Assembly (NCBI RefSeq): GCF_027105095.1
Contig: NZ_CP114278.1
Location: 2,294,001 to 2,358,000, forward strand
DNA: 64,000 bases
Direction: 5' to 3'
Origin: Brevundimonas vesicularis
Lineage (GTDB): Bacteria > Pseudomonadota > Alphaproteobacteria > Caulobacterales > Caulobacteraceae
A program made the translations under genes and the position numbers. The notes below the pieces were generated by a model. The model did not search any database. It worked only from the letters and a program-made list of their open reading frames with translations, and had not been told where the DNA came from. Positions 1 to 8,250 of this stretch are shown in pieces; position 1 is the first letter of the stretch; every line of letters begins with the position of its first letter.

Positions 1-139
1 CCGTCACATCGGCTTTGGCGTCGCCCGTGTTGCGCACCTCCTCGATAAGCCGGCGCAAGGCGGTGCTGCTAATCGCCTTCAGGCCGATCAGCTTCGATTC
101 GGGTCCGGCGGCAAAGGCTTTGGGGTCCAACTCAGTCAT
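1..139 (-). CDS. Probable second cyclophane RiPP precursor, cut by left edge
   Basis: Partial gene: 46 N-terminal residues are visible and the C-terminus lies outside the window. Its ATG overlaps the stop of the radical SAM maturase by 4 bases (ATGA), so it is translationally coupled. Its segment LKAISSTALRRLIEEV matches AKEVPSAALARLIGEV in the leader of the precursor at 1293-1442, sharing the K, S, AL, RLI and EV positions. I therefore infer a second precursor with a related leader read by the same maturase. The core region cannot be seen. It could instead be another small protein that carries a leader-like recognition segment. Confidence 0.6.
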   Translation of the reverse strand, partial: MTELDPKAFAAGPESKLIGLKAISSTALRRLIEEVRNTGDAKADVT

Positions 140-1293
140 GCGGCGGTGCTTCTCGGTTCCAAGGCGGGCAATTGCGCGATCGTCGCACGCATGGCCGCGA
201 TGAGGTGCTTCTGGTCGGCGCAGAAAATGGTGGGATTCTCATATCCCGAGCCGTCGCGCCAGCGGTGGGCGACCATGCCGCCGCCGCATACGCTCAGTTC
301 GGGGCAGGCTTGGCATAGACTGGACGTGGGTTGCTGCTGAGCGTGGTAGGCCGCGTAGGCTTGGCTCCCGAGGATGTCCGTCAGCCGATCACGGTGGACA
401 TTCCAGGTGGTCTCGAAGCGGTCGGCTCCGGCGTGCGCCACCTTCAGGGTGTCGTTCTTCTGCACTTCGCCGTCGGGCTCAATCACTAGGATGCCGTAGT
501 CGGAAAGGCCGACCCCTTCCTTTTGGGACCGCCCCCCCAAGATCAGCCGCAATAAGTCGTCGAGCAGGCGCACCCGCGGAGGATCGGCATCGGCAAGATA
601 GGCCATCAGCAGACCTTCAAGCCATTTGCCGTACTCGAGCGTCTCAGGAGCCGCCTTGCCGAACGGAAGCCGATCCCAGTTCCCGTCGCGCACCAGGACG
701 TCCACGCCCGGCGCCCCGGCAGCCTTCAGCGAGGCATAGACCGCCGCGGGGTCGGTGCGTGGGTCGATGACAGCCAACACCCCGGCGAACAAGGGCATCG
801 CGTCCGGGCGCGCTCGCAGCCGGGCGATCGCCTTCGAAACCCGCGTGTAGCTCCCACGTCCGAGGTGATCGACCCGAAACTGGTCGTGGGTTTCTGCCGG
901 GCCATCGATGCTGATCGACACGCCCACATCGTAGGCGATCAGGACATCGATGATGTCGTCGCTCAGCAGCAGGCCGTTGGTCTGGATGTGAAGCCCGCAA
1001 GGCTGCGGGAGCTCGGCGCGCAGCGCAGCGAGCAGCTCGGCCAGCCGCTTGCGTCCCAAGAGCAGCGGCTCGCCCCCGTGAAGTACGACGCTGAAGGGAA
1101 CCTGCTGCGCACGGAAGACGCCGCCCAGTTGCTCGGCGATGCGAGCGCCGGTCTCGGCGCTCATACGTTTGGGCTGATCGCGCCAGCCCTCGTCGCCCAT
1201 GTGATAGACGTAGCAGTAACTGCAATCGAGGTTGCAGCGGCTCGCAACCTTCAACAGCACCGTGTCGAGAACGAACGGTGTCTCCGCCGGCAC
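136..1293 (-). CDS. Radical SAM/SPASM cyclophane-forming peptide maturase (YhhB/FxsB-like)
   Basis: A 385-residue cytosolic radical SAM enzyme. The SAM-cluster motif CxxxCxxC (CNLDCSYCY) is at residues 20-28. A cysteine-rich SPASM region near residues 325-365 (CQACPELSVCGGG followed by a later Cys) would hold auxiliary Fe-S clusters. Enzymes of this type join an aromatic side chain to the beta carbon of a residue two positions later, giving three-residue cyclophanes in RiPP precursors. The GTG start overlaps the precursor stop by one base (TAGTG), and the 3' end overlaps a second precursor-like gene, so the locus is one transcript. The family is clear. The YhhB name rests on my recall of families with a Tyr/His/His core. 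Confidence 0.88.
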   Translation of the reverse strand: MPAETPFVLDTVLLKVASRCNLDCSYCYVYHMGDEGWRDQPKRMSAETGARIAEQLGGVFRAQQVPFSVVLHGGEPLLLGRKRLAELLAALRAELPQPCGLHIQTNGLLLSDDIIDVLIAYDVGVSISIDGPAETHDQFRVDHLGRGSYTRVSKAIARLRARPDAMPLFAGVLAVIDPRTDPAAVYASLKAAGAPGVDVLVRDGNWDRLPFGKAAPETLEYGKWLEGLLMAYLADADPPRVRLLDDLLRLILGGRSQKEGVGLSDYGILVIEPDGEVQKNDTLKVAHAGADRFETTWNVHRDRLTDILGSQAYAAYHAQQQPTSSLCQACPELSVCGGGMVAHRWRDGSGYENPTIFCADQKHLIAAMRATIAQLPALEPRSTAA

Positions 1294-1442
1294 TATCGAT
1301 TGTGCCGGTTGTGCGTCCGGTTGTAGCGACCGGCAGCTGCCTTCACTTCGGGCCCGGTGACTTCGCCGATGAGCCGCGCCAGGGCCGCAGAGGGCACCTC
1401 CTTGGCGCGGAGAATGGTGTCGGTTTGCTGCGGTCGATCCAT
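1293..1442 (-). CDS. Cyclophane RiPP precursor peptide, YNR-HNR-HNR core (YhhA-like)
   Basis: A 49-residue peptide directly upstream of the radical SAM maturase, overlapping it by one base. A GAGGAAG ribosome site lies 4 bases before the ATG. Residues 1-37 form a leader containing AKEVPSAALARLIGEV. Residues 38-49 read GRYNRTHNRHNR and hold three aromatic-Asn-Arg triads: YNR at 40-42, HNR at 44-46 and HNR at 47-49. Each fits the aromatic-X-X rule of three-residue cyclophane enzymes, so up to three crosslinks (Tyr-Arg, His-Arg, His-Arg) are predicted. The recalled name YhhA fits the Y, H, H order but was not checked. No export or protease gene is visible beside it. Confidence 0.85.
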   Translation of the reverse strand: MDRPQQTDTILRAKEVPSAALARLIGEVTGPEVKAAAGRYNRTHNRHNR

Positions 1443-1460
1443 GGCACTTCCTCGTTCAGC

Positions 1461-1494
1461 GTGGAAAATAGCCTGAGCGGTCGAAGTTTTCCAC
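1461..1494. promoter_or_regulatory. Inverted repeat upstream of the precursor gene
   Basis: Perfect 8-base arms, GTGGAAAA at 1461-1468 and TTTTCCAC at 1487-1494, are separated by 18 bases. The repeat ends 18 bases before the precursor start codon. It could be an operator for a dimeric regulator or a hairpin in the mRNA leader. No regulator gene is visible nearby. Confidence 0.45.
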
Positions 1495-2014
1495 CCCTTT
1501 TGTCGTAGCGTATATGCTGCGGGTTCTAAACATTGATCCTAGTTAATGGGCGTTTATTGACAGAGTCTAACCTCCACCTCAATGTGCAACCAACACGTCC
1601 TATCCGTTAGGATGGATTAATACTTTGCTAGTCCTATTGATAAAGCTATAATTAGGCGCCTGCTATTGCGCGGAACTCGATCCTGATACTCGCTCCGCAG
1701 AGCGCTGAGTCTTGGTATGCCGCGCTGCGCACATTGCTCCAGCTCCGCTCGTCTTTCAGCTTCCGCCGCTGCCGTCGAAAAACGGACGCTTTGGACTTCT
1801 CCCTTGAGTCAGAAACGGACGTGGGCAATCGACCACGTCAGATGAAGCTATTTGCCCGCGACCGTGTCGTCCAAGTACGGATGTCCGATCGACCATCTTC
1901 CGCACCCGACAATGGGACACCAAAAGGATTCCTCGGATAACGGGCCGCGGCGAGATCACGAGGAGTATACCGTCGGCGTCGTCAAAGCTTGCGCGGAGAA
2001 GACAAAGCTGAAAT
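1495..2014. other. Intergenic stretch without a recognisable gene
   Basis: No reading frame here looks like a protein. The part at 1510-1680 is visibly richer in A and T than its surroundings and probably holds the promoter of the minus-strand RiPP locus. A small hairpin TCCTA/TAGGA sits at 1598-1612. A TTGACA at 1557-1562 has no convincing partner. Confidence 0.5.
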
Positions 2015-2476
2015 TCAGCGCGCCATGGCCGTAAGGCCGATTAAGGCAGTCCGGCAGGTCGACTCCCCTCTGACAAACACCATTCCTGCATCATTTGGAT
2101 CTCCCACCTTCCGCACCGCCACCATAGAACCATCATCGTAGATGACTTCCAGAGGCATTCCCTGCGAAGCGAATAGATCGATGACTTGGGCAGGGTTTTC
2201 CAGGTTGATGCTGCTGGTAAGGCTTTCACACCTTCCTTCCCCCACAGCAGCGACATACCATATCTTGTCAGACGGTGATTCAGGCCGCGCCGGTATCTGC
2301 TCCAGTTTTGCTCTGCTCTCCGCTTCTGTAACATAGTCAGGATCCTGCTGGCGGATCGCCTCCAGTTGCTGCTCGGCTGATTGTTGTTCAGGTGGTTTTA
2401 TCTGAACCTGGTTGGACGGTTGGCAAGCAGACAAGGACAGCGCCACAGCGGCGCATGCCAGCATTTGAATACGCAT
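2015..2476 (-). CDS. Small hypothetical lipoprotein
   Basis: 153 residues. A signal peptide ends in the lipobox SLSAC with the lipidated Cys at residue 18, followed by a Gln/Glu-rich linker to about residue 60. A compact C-terminal domain contains two Cys (in GRCESL and STCRTAL) that could form a disulfide. The second ATG is chosen as start because GGGG stands six bases before it; an in-frame ATG two codons earlier is possible. Expected location is the periplasmic face of a membrane. I do not recognise the family. It has no operon partner. Confidence 0.7.
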   Translation of the reverse strand: MRIQMLACAAVALSLSACQPSNQVQIKPPEQQSAEQQLEAIRQQDPDYVTEAESRAKLEQIPARPESPSDKIWYVAAVGEGRCESLTSSINLENPAQVIDLFASQGMPLEVIYDDGSMVAVRKVGDPNDAGMVFVRGESTCRTALIGLTAMAR

Positions 2477-2861
2477 AGTCATCCCCGTGTTCGCCTCCGG
2501 CTGAAGCCGGGGCGGTTGAACACGCGCACACAGGGAACGCGCCTCCCGTATTCCCTACGAGAGGTGTTGTATTCCGGGAGCCGCCCGACAAAAGCGGGGT
2601 CTCCTGTGTTCACGGCATGCGCGGTCGCGAGCGGTGTTCAAGCCGAGCCGCGACCGGGGCTTTAGATCACGAAAGGAATGCACATGCTAGGCGGCATCAT
2701 TCCTGTTTCACGTTGGCATGCGCTTGGTGGTCTATGATCGCCCTCCCCCATGCAGAGGCTTGGGGCTAGTTTTCCGGGGTTTGGGCTCAGATAGACGTAA
2801 TTTACATTTCATCTGGTCGGCTTCGCGTCGCGCGTAGCGCTGCGCGGGTGGTTATCGGCGT
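2477..2861. other. Intergenic stretch between lipoprotein and recombinase
   Basis: Nothing recognisable as a gene. A hairpin CCGGCT-GA-AGCCGG lies near 2503. A 17-codon plus-strand frame at 2684-2737 is preceded by GAAAGGAA but has no other support. The right boundary of the recombinase element may fall here, but I found no repeat that marks it. Confidence 0.4.
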
Positions 2862-4007
2862 CTAGCTAGGACGCGATTGGATAGTTCCGTCGGCGAGTAT
2901 CCCAGCAGCCCGCCAACCGATCCCGGCCGGGTGTGAGGCTCGACGCTCGCGAGCCCGGTTCTGGTTCACCCTCAAGGCCGCCTCCAAAGCGCGCGCCTTG
3001 TTGTAGTATTTTTCGGACGTGCGGATCGAAGAATGGCCCAAGATCGTCATTATCAGGTCGATCTGTTCTGGCGCGCTGGTCGCAATCGTTGTCGCAGCAA
3101 TATGGCGAAATGCATGAGGATGGATCGCCGTCCCAAACTCGACCTCCGTCCGCCGACACACCGTTTCATATATGGCCTGAGATGACATCTTGCGGCCGTG
3201 GCGCGATATCCAGAGAGCTTCGGTAGCTGGCCCACGAACGGCATATCGTGCAAGCAGTGCTGGTCTGTGAACCGTCAGATACTCGGCCAACGCCACATCC
3301 AACTGACCCGGCCAACGGCAAAAGATTTCCCGTCCGGATTTGGTCTCTTCGCCGGGGATACGGATCTGCCAGTGATCACCTTGCCTCTCCAATCCATTAC
3401 CAATGGCCAGCGATGCAAGGTTGCGGCGCCGTAGCGGGCAGAAGATGAGCAACGCAATCATCAGCCCATCCCGAAACCGGAGCGAACCATAGCCGCCCGC
3501 ATCTGGACCGTGGGCGCCCGTTACGGCGTCTTCCATCAAAGCGAACCCTAAATCCAGCACTTCGGCAGCGGGTCGCAGGATGTTTCGGATCTCCTTTTGG
3601 GGTTTGGCTTCGCGATGAACACGGTCGGCCGCGAGCCGGAGGATGGACCAGTCGTTATCTGGCTCGATCGCTCCCAAGGCTCTTGCAATCGAGCGGATCC
3701 GACCAGCGATCGTGTAGTCTGCAAGCCCCTGCTTTCTCATGGCTGAATGATAAACCCGCAAGACGTCAATGGTCGCCCGGTCCCCCGGCCGGAGCATGAG
3801 AAGGTACGGCTCCTCTCGACCTAGCCAGTTCAGCCAATGGCCATACCCATGCGCGATCCCTTCGATCGTGGCCGGCGCCAGCTCAGAAAGAGCGTTCGAT
3901 CGAAGATCGAAGATGTCGCGGCCCTGAATGGCTTGTGTCCAACGCTCCCTATCAAAGGTTGGCCACTGCCAGAGCGGTAAAGAGCGGTTCTCAGGCGTCT
4001 GCTTCAT
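2862..4007 (-). CDS. Tyrosine recombinase, shorter of a tandem pair
   Basis: A 381-residue site-specific recombinase of the phage integrase family. The catalytic domain is C-terminal: Arg in CPLRRRNLASL, the HAFRH box (HxxR), LGHSSIRTSEKYYN with the second His and the nucleophilic Tyr. The N-terminal part should hold the SAM-like core-binding domain. The ATG overlaps the stop of the upstream 594-residue recombinase by 4 bases, so the two are co-translated and may act as a hetero-complex. Probable role is integration or excision of the element at 2862-6708. All visible catalytic residues are present. Confidence 0.88.
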   Translation of the reverse strand: MKQTPENRSLPLWQWPTFDRERWTQAIQGRDIFDLRSNALSELAPATIEGIAHGYGHWLNWLGREEPYLLMLRPGDRATIDVLRVYHSAMRKQGLADYTIAGRIRSIARALGAIEPDNDWSILRLAADRVHREAKPQKEIRNILRPAAEVLDLGFALMEDAVTGAHGPDAGGYGSLRFRDGLMIALLIFCPLRRRNLASLAIGNGLERQGDHWQIRIPGEETKSGREIFCRWPGQLDVALAEYLTVHRPALLARYAVRGPATEALWISRHGRKMSSQAIYETVCRRTEVEFGTAIHPHAFRHIAATTIATSAPEQIDLIMTILGHSSIRTSEKYYNKARALEAALRVNQNRARERRASHPAGIGWRAAGILADGTIQSRPS

Positions 4008-5788
4008 CTGACACCCTGACGTAGGCTAACGCGGGCCTCGGCAAGGGTGTGATGGTATTGCGCATGGGCGGTATTGGACTGCGACTCTGCATAGTGCGTG
4101 CGGGTCACCTTGTCGGACCGATGCCCTAGGAACTGACGCGCCGTTTCCATATCTCCAGGGTGCGCGGCGAGATACATTTTGACTGCAAGGTGCCGGAACA
4201 AGTGCACATGCATGATCAGGCCGGTCTCCTCGCGCACGAATGCACAGATTGCCTGAGCGAAATGGGCCGTTGCCCGTTTTTGGCCAAAGCGGTTCGGAAA
4301 CAAGAAGCTAGATCCAGCCGATGCGAGGCGAGGCCAATACAGAGCGAGATACTCATCCATCAGCGCGCTGGTGTCAGGCGGCATGGCCATTTCGAGGTCG
4401 TCTGGGCCCTTCATCTCCTCCGAGTCAATATGAAGATGGCGAACCTGGTGGCGTCCACGCCCGATCACAACAAAGTGCCGATCTATTTCCAAGGCGGTGA
4501 GATTGCTCCCTCGAAGCGCCGCGAAAAGTAGCATCTCGACCGCAAAAGCCAGCATCAGGCGACGCGGATCACTCTTATCGCGCCCCTCGTCCATACGCGC
4601 TTCAGCGAAGACCCTGTAGGGAAGGTTCAGCAGCGCCGCTCTATTGGCTGGCACATCGAACTGCCGCAGCCGCGCCAGGTTGCGCTCTGACATGCCAGTA
4701 CGTTTGCTGAGCTTTTTGCTAAGCCGCTTGGCGCGCTCACGCAATTCAGCGGCGTGAGCACTGTTTTTCACGGTTTTGTCGGCAATAAGTGAAAGAAGCC
4801 AAACCATCTGCTCAAGTGATCGGCATATACCCTTCCGATCTTTTTGGACTCTGAAAGCTGAGATAGCATTTTCAGGGGTGACGAGAACCGACAGGCTTGT
4901 GAGACTTTCGATAGGAAAGCCGCTGCAAACCAGAAGGCTTGAGAGGAGGCGTAGCTGACGGCGCCGGAGCGAAATCGTCGTGGGAGCGGACTTATCCTTA
5001 TAATCGTCCGCGAAAATATCATCCACCGCGTACGACGTCAGAAAGGACTCTACTTCGGCGACATAGCTAGCTGGGAAATCTGTCCAAGGCCGCGAGAAAT
5101 AGCGTGCATGGCGCTTGAGGGGAATTGTCACTTGAGGCCAGCCTACAACAACACCGACAGCATCATTCCAACGGCGGACCGAGTTGCGAAACACGGCTTC
5201 GTGGCCCTCTTTCAAAGAGCGGTCACGCAGATAAATTTCGAACTGATCGAAGGTCGCTTCATTGACGTTCGTCGGCTGAACCGCATGGCGTGTGCAGTAG
5301 CTAGCAAACCGAGAAAGCCCCAGTTGGATAGGCTTCGCAGCTCCCTCAAGAAGGACAGACCATTCAGCGCTGTGGCCGCCGACGTCGCGACCAGGCTCAA
5401 TTTCGATCCCGCTTTTTCGAAGGTGCGTGGTCACAAGGCTACGGATGCGCGTCCAGCGAGCAGGCGTCATCTTCGGCACCGCGGCAGGCACCGCATCTGC
5501 AATGAGTTTTCGAATAACCACCGGATCAGTCGGCACCTGCCCTGGAGCTTTACCAAAGACATCAGACATGCGGTTGAAGGCGCACTTTACCTGATCGGCA
5601 TAGCGATGCGGCGGATCCTGCATATCAAGGCGAGCGATGACCTCCGCAAAGGTCCTGGGCGTATCCGTCGGATCGTCCAAATCAAAGGCGCGGACCCATC
5701 CGCGGCGGACTGACGCCTTCGTGGCGCGCGGAGCATCCGAGGCACGACGTAGAACAAGCATCGCATCAGCAGTTTCTGTAGTCATCAT
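4004..5788 (-). CDS. Tyrosine recombinase, longer of a tandem pair
   Basis: 594 residues from the chosen ATG, which has GGAG nine bases upstream; in-frame starts up to 5872 exist but lack a good ribosome site. The catalytic C-terminus shows Arg in ALRGSNLTALEI, HLFRH, then LGHRSDKVTRTHYAES with His and Tyr, so it looks active. The N-terminal half is much longer than in a standard integrase and contains extended DNA-binding regions. It is coupled by ATGA overlap to the 381-residue recombinase. About 210 bases separate it from the AlpA/excisionase genes, with palindromes in between. Confidence 0.87.
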   Translation of the reverse strand: MMTTETADAMLVLRRASDAPRATKASVRRGWVRAFDLDDPTDTPRTFAEVIARLDMQDPPHRYADQVKCAFNRMSDVFGKAPGQVPTDPVVIRKLIADAVPAAVPKMTPARWTRIRSLVTTHLRKSGIEIEPGRDVGGHSAEWSVLLEGAAKPIQLGLSRFASYCTRHAVQPTNVNEATFDQFEIYLRDRSLKEGHEAVFRNSVRRWNDAVGVVVGWPQVTIPLKRHARYFSRPWTDFPASYVAEVESFLTSYAVDDIFADDYKDKSAPTTISLRRRQLRLLSSLLVCSGFPIESLTSLSVLVTPENAISAFRVQKDRKGICRSLEQMVWLLSLIADKTVKNSAHAAELRERAKRLSKKLSKRTGMSERNLARLRQFDVPANRAALLNLPYRVFAEARMDEGRDKSDPRRLMLAFAVEMLLFAALRGSNLTALEIDRHFVVIGRGRHQVRHLHIDSEEMKGPDDLEMAMPPDTSALMDEYLALYWPRLASAGSSFLFPNRFGQKRATAHFAQAICAFVREETGLIMHVHLFRHLAVKMYLAAHPGDMETARQFLGHRSDKVTRTHYAESQSNTAHAQYHHTLAEARVSLRQGVR

Positions 5789-5871
5789 CCTATCTTTCTC
5801 CATTACGGATACGCGGACACGCGGCAGACCAACAATGGACGACGGAACGCGACAGCCCACGACAATAGCCA

Positions 5872-5919
5872 ATACATTTATTGTATAATGGCGTCATATA
5901 CTCAGCCATTGTTATGGCT
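5872..5919. promoter_or_regulatory. AT-rich palindromes ahead of the recombinase pair
   Basis: Two inverted repeats lie just upstream of the recombinase gene: ATACA/TGTAT at 5872-5876 and 5882-5886, and AGCCAT-TGTT-ATGGCT at 5904-5919. The surrounding DNA is strikingly A+T rich for this genome. They are candidate operator or excisionase-binding sites for the small HTH proteins encoded just upstream. Confidence 0.4.
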
Positions 5920-6002
5920 ATTGTTACTTATGCCGCCATGAATAAGCCTAATAGCGCCCCCATTGGTTGGCCTTTTCTGATTGCCACCACGCAGATCACG
6001 CT

Positions 6003-6191
6003 TCAATTTCGCCCTCTTTCGACAAATACACGATAGTCGGCGGCAGATATCCGGACGCTTTTGCCGAAGCGGTGGACGGGCAATTCGCCGGAAGCCATCC
6101 ACCGCTCGATCGTTTTGATTGACACCTGGAGGCGTTGTGAAACTTCGGCTTTCGTCATCATCAGACCGAGGTTCGTTGGCACCCTCATCAT
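6003..6191 (-). CDS. Excisionase-like MerR-type HTH protein
   Basis: 62 residues, nearly all one winged-helix DNA-binding domain of the excisionase (HTH_17) type: TKAEVSQRLQVSIKTIERWM forms the helix-turn-helix and GELPVHRFGKSVRISAADY the wing. Its ATG overlaps the stop of the preceding AlpA-like gene by 4 bases. As the last of three chained small DNA-binding proteins before the recombinase pair, it is a candidate excisionase or directionality factor. A transcriptional role is equally possible. Confidence 0.75.
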   Translation of the reverse strand: MMRVPTNLGLMMTKAEVSQRLQVSIKTIERWMASGELPVHRFGKSVRISAADYRVFVERGRN

Positions 6192-6499
6192 GCGCGATCC
6201 CCGGATTGGGCCGGTACGAGAGATGCCTCAACGATCAGCGCAGTCTCGATCCAGGCATCAACTGCAGCGGTGTTCCAGGCACTGAATCGGCCGATCTTTA
6301 CCGGAGGTGGAAAACGACCGGCTGCGATTTCGCGATAGATCCAAGACTTGCCCATGCCGGTCCGCATGAGAACCGAAGGCAACCGTTCGAGGCAGGGGGA
6401 TTTGATGGCGTGATGCACGGGCTCAGGCTCCCCGTAGGAAATCTGCCTGGCCCATAAGAGGGCTTTACGACACGACCCAGCGTGAGTCGAAACGGTCAT
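6188..6499 (-). CDS. AlpA-family regulator 2
   Basis: 103 residues from the ATG that overlaps the previous gene's stop (ATGA); a longer in-frame start at 6550 would lie inside that gene. The AlpA core is LERLPSVLMRTGMGKSWIYR followed by GRFPPPVKIGRFSAWNTAAVDAW. AlpA proteins are small DNA-binding regulators that activate excision functions in P4-like elements. It differs from its neighbour at 6496-6708 in having about 45 extra N-terminal residues without a clear domain. Confidence 0.75.
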   Translation of the reverse strand: MTVSTHAGSCRKALLWARQISYGEPEPVHHAIKSPCLERLPSVLMRTGMGKSWIYREIAAGRFPPPVKIGRFSAWNTAAVDAWIETALIVEASLVPAQSGDRA

Positions 6500-6708
6500 T
6501 GGCGCCCTCCGGCAGACGCTCTTGCGGCATCGAGTTGGGCATAAATCCAATCATCGACCGCAGCTGCGCTCCAACGCGAGGCGCCACCCACCTTGCATGG
6601 AGGTGGAAAGCGGCCGGCGGCGACCTGTTTGTAGAGCCAAGAGCGGCTCATGCCCGTGCGAGCGACAACGCTCGTCAGCCGCTCAAGGCGGAGGCTATCG
6701 ACTGACAT
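6496..6708 (-). CDS. AlpA-family regulator 1
   Basis: 70 residues, a textbook AlpA length. It shows LERLTSVVARTGMSRSWLYK and GRFPPPCKVGGASRWSAAAVDDW, closely similar to the following gene, so the two are tandem duplicates that have diverged. It is first in a three-gene chain with 4-base overlaps. Expected role is DNA-binding regulation of the recombinase genes downstream. Confidence 0.8.
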   Translation of the reverse strand: MSVDSLRLERLTSVVARTGMSRSWLYKQVAAGRFPPPCKVGGASRWSAAAVDDWIYAQLDAARASAGGRQ

Positions 6709-7044
6709 TAAGATGTCCCTTTTTAAATCGCCTACGCGGGTTGCGCAGACAGGACATCAGCATCGCGTCACGACCGCCGGAGCGGCCCGCTTTTCAGCAC
6801 AAAAAAATCGCTTGGCGTTTCAAACGAGAGACAATAACGCCCGTCACGACTTAACGATTTCAGTGACTTATAAAATTCTTTGGGCGCCTTCTTCGGGCTT
6901 GCACTTTTTTCGCGGATCGGCCCGACTTACGCTCTGTGCAGCGATAGACAATCCCAAGCTTCGGCGTCCGCATCAGGACCAGACGGAACCTGCGACGACC
7001 GCGGCTAATCAGCAAGTGCGTCGATGGAACGAGGTTCATGACCG
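6709..7044. other. Intergenic stretch between AlpA genes and P4-type integrase
   Basis: No gene is seen. It must hold the minus-strand promoter for the AlpA operon. A+T-rich segments occur at 6715-6730 and 6850-6915, the latter with a short T run downstream of the end of the adjacent integrase gene. Confidence 0.4.
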
Positions 7045-8250
7045 TCAATCCGTCGTCGGAAAGCGCGTGCAGAAGTCGCCCCAGTCCCTCATCAATGAGG
7101 CCCGCTTTTGGAGGAGGTCACCACGCTGGTAGGCGGCTTCCGCCTTGTCTTTCAGTTGATGCGCAAGGGCGTGCTCGATCACCTCCCGGGGGTAGTTTGT
7201 CGTTTCGCCAGCCCAATCTCTGAAAGTCGATCGAAACCCATGTTGGGTTATATCCGTATAACCCATACGCTTGAGTACGGCCGTCAATGACATGTCAGAT
7301 AGCGGCCCTCCTCGAGGCGCCCCGAACACGTGAGGCTCCTTGTCGAAACGCGGCAGGATTCTCAGCAACTGGACCGCTTGAGGCGCGAGCGGGACCCGGT
7401 GCTCTTTACCCGCCTTCATACGGTCGGCTGGGATTGTCCAAATAGCGCCCTCCAGATCGAACTCATTCCACAGGGCCCCTCTGACCTCGCCGGACCGCGA
7501 AGCGCACAGGATGCTGAACTCGAGAGCACGGGCGCTAGCGCCAGGTCGCATTTGGAGGTCGCGGATCAGCTCAGCGACTTTGTTATAGGGCAGAGCTGCA
7601 TGGTGAATGACGTCCTGCACACGTCGACGTGGAGGCAGAATTTTATCTAGGTGGCCACGCCATCGCGCTGGGTTGTCGCCATCCCGAAACCCTTGAACCC
7701 GAGCCCAGTCGAGGACCGCTTCAATCCGGCCCCGCAGACGACTGGCTGTCTCGGTTTTTGAGGTCCAGATCGGCTGTAAGATGGTAAGCACCGCACGCGT
7801 ATCCACGTCGGCGACAGCACTCTCGCCAATCGTGGGATAGGCGTAGGTCTTCAAAGTCGCTGACCACTGAGCGGCGTGCTTCTTATTCTTCCAGCCTGCA
7901 CGGTTCATTTCCACATAGGCCTCCACGCAGGATCCGAAGCTGGTTACAGGCTGCCGCTCTGCCTGATTCTGCAGTCTGGCGTGTTTCCGCTCCTCCACGG
8001 GATCAATGCCCCTCCGGATTTGCCGCCTTAAGTCGATTGCGGCATCGCGAGCCTCCGCGAGCGTCACTTCTGGAAACGGCCCCAAGCCTATATCGCAACG
8101 GCGTTCACCGACCGTTGCGCGCAGCACCCAAGCTCGACTTGCCCCCGCTATGCGCAAGTGCAAACCATCGACACCGCCAACTGCGTGGCGCCCTTCATCT
8201 CTGAGGCGGCTCACGGCCAGTGCAGACAACTCCTTGGCTTTGCGCGGCAC
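7045..8250 (-). CDS. P4-type tyrosine integrase (DUF4102 arm domain)
   Basis: 401 residues from a GTG with GGAGGG five bases upstream; a 418-residue version from 8301 is less likely. The N-terminal arm-binding domain reads PRKAKELSALAV, then GLHLRIAGASRAWVLRATV and DIGLGPFPEVTLAEAR, typical of P4 integrases. The catalytic residues are visible: Arg in SRSGEVRG, HGFRSTFRDW, HALAH and Tyr in AAYQRGDLL. Such enzymes usually integrate at a tRNA 3' end, but no tRNA lies next to this gene, so the element may have been rearranged or may use another target. Confidence 0.92.
   Translation of the reverse strand: MPRKAKELSALAVSRLRDEGRHAVGGVDGLHLRIAGASRAWVLRATVGERRCDIGLGPFPEVTLAEARDAAIDLRRQIRRGIDPVEERKHARLQNQAERQPVTSFGSCVEAYVEMNRAGWKNKKHAAQWSATLKTYAYPTIGESAVADVDTRAVLTILQPIWTSKTETASRLRGRIEAVLDWARVQGFRDGDNPARWRGHLDKILPPRRRVQDVIHHAALPYNKVAELIRDLQMRPGASARALEFSILCASRSGEVRGALWNEFDLEGAIWTIPADRMKAGKEHRVPLAPQAVQLLRILPRFDKEPHVFGAPRGGPLSDMSLTAVLKRMGYTDITQHGFRSTFRDWAGETTNYPREVIEHALAHQLKDKAEAAYQRGDLLQKRASLMRDWGDFCTRFPTTD

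Noticed and set aside
1557..1562. TTGACA as a possible -35
   Set aside because: No -10 element at the right distance and no plus-strand gene downstream.
2684..2737. A 17-codon plus-strand frame after GAAAGGAA
   Set aside because: It is too short to judge. A ribosome-site-like sequence alone is not enough.
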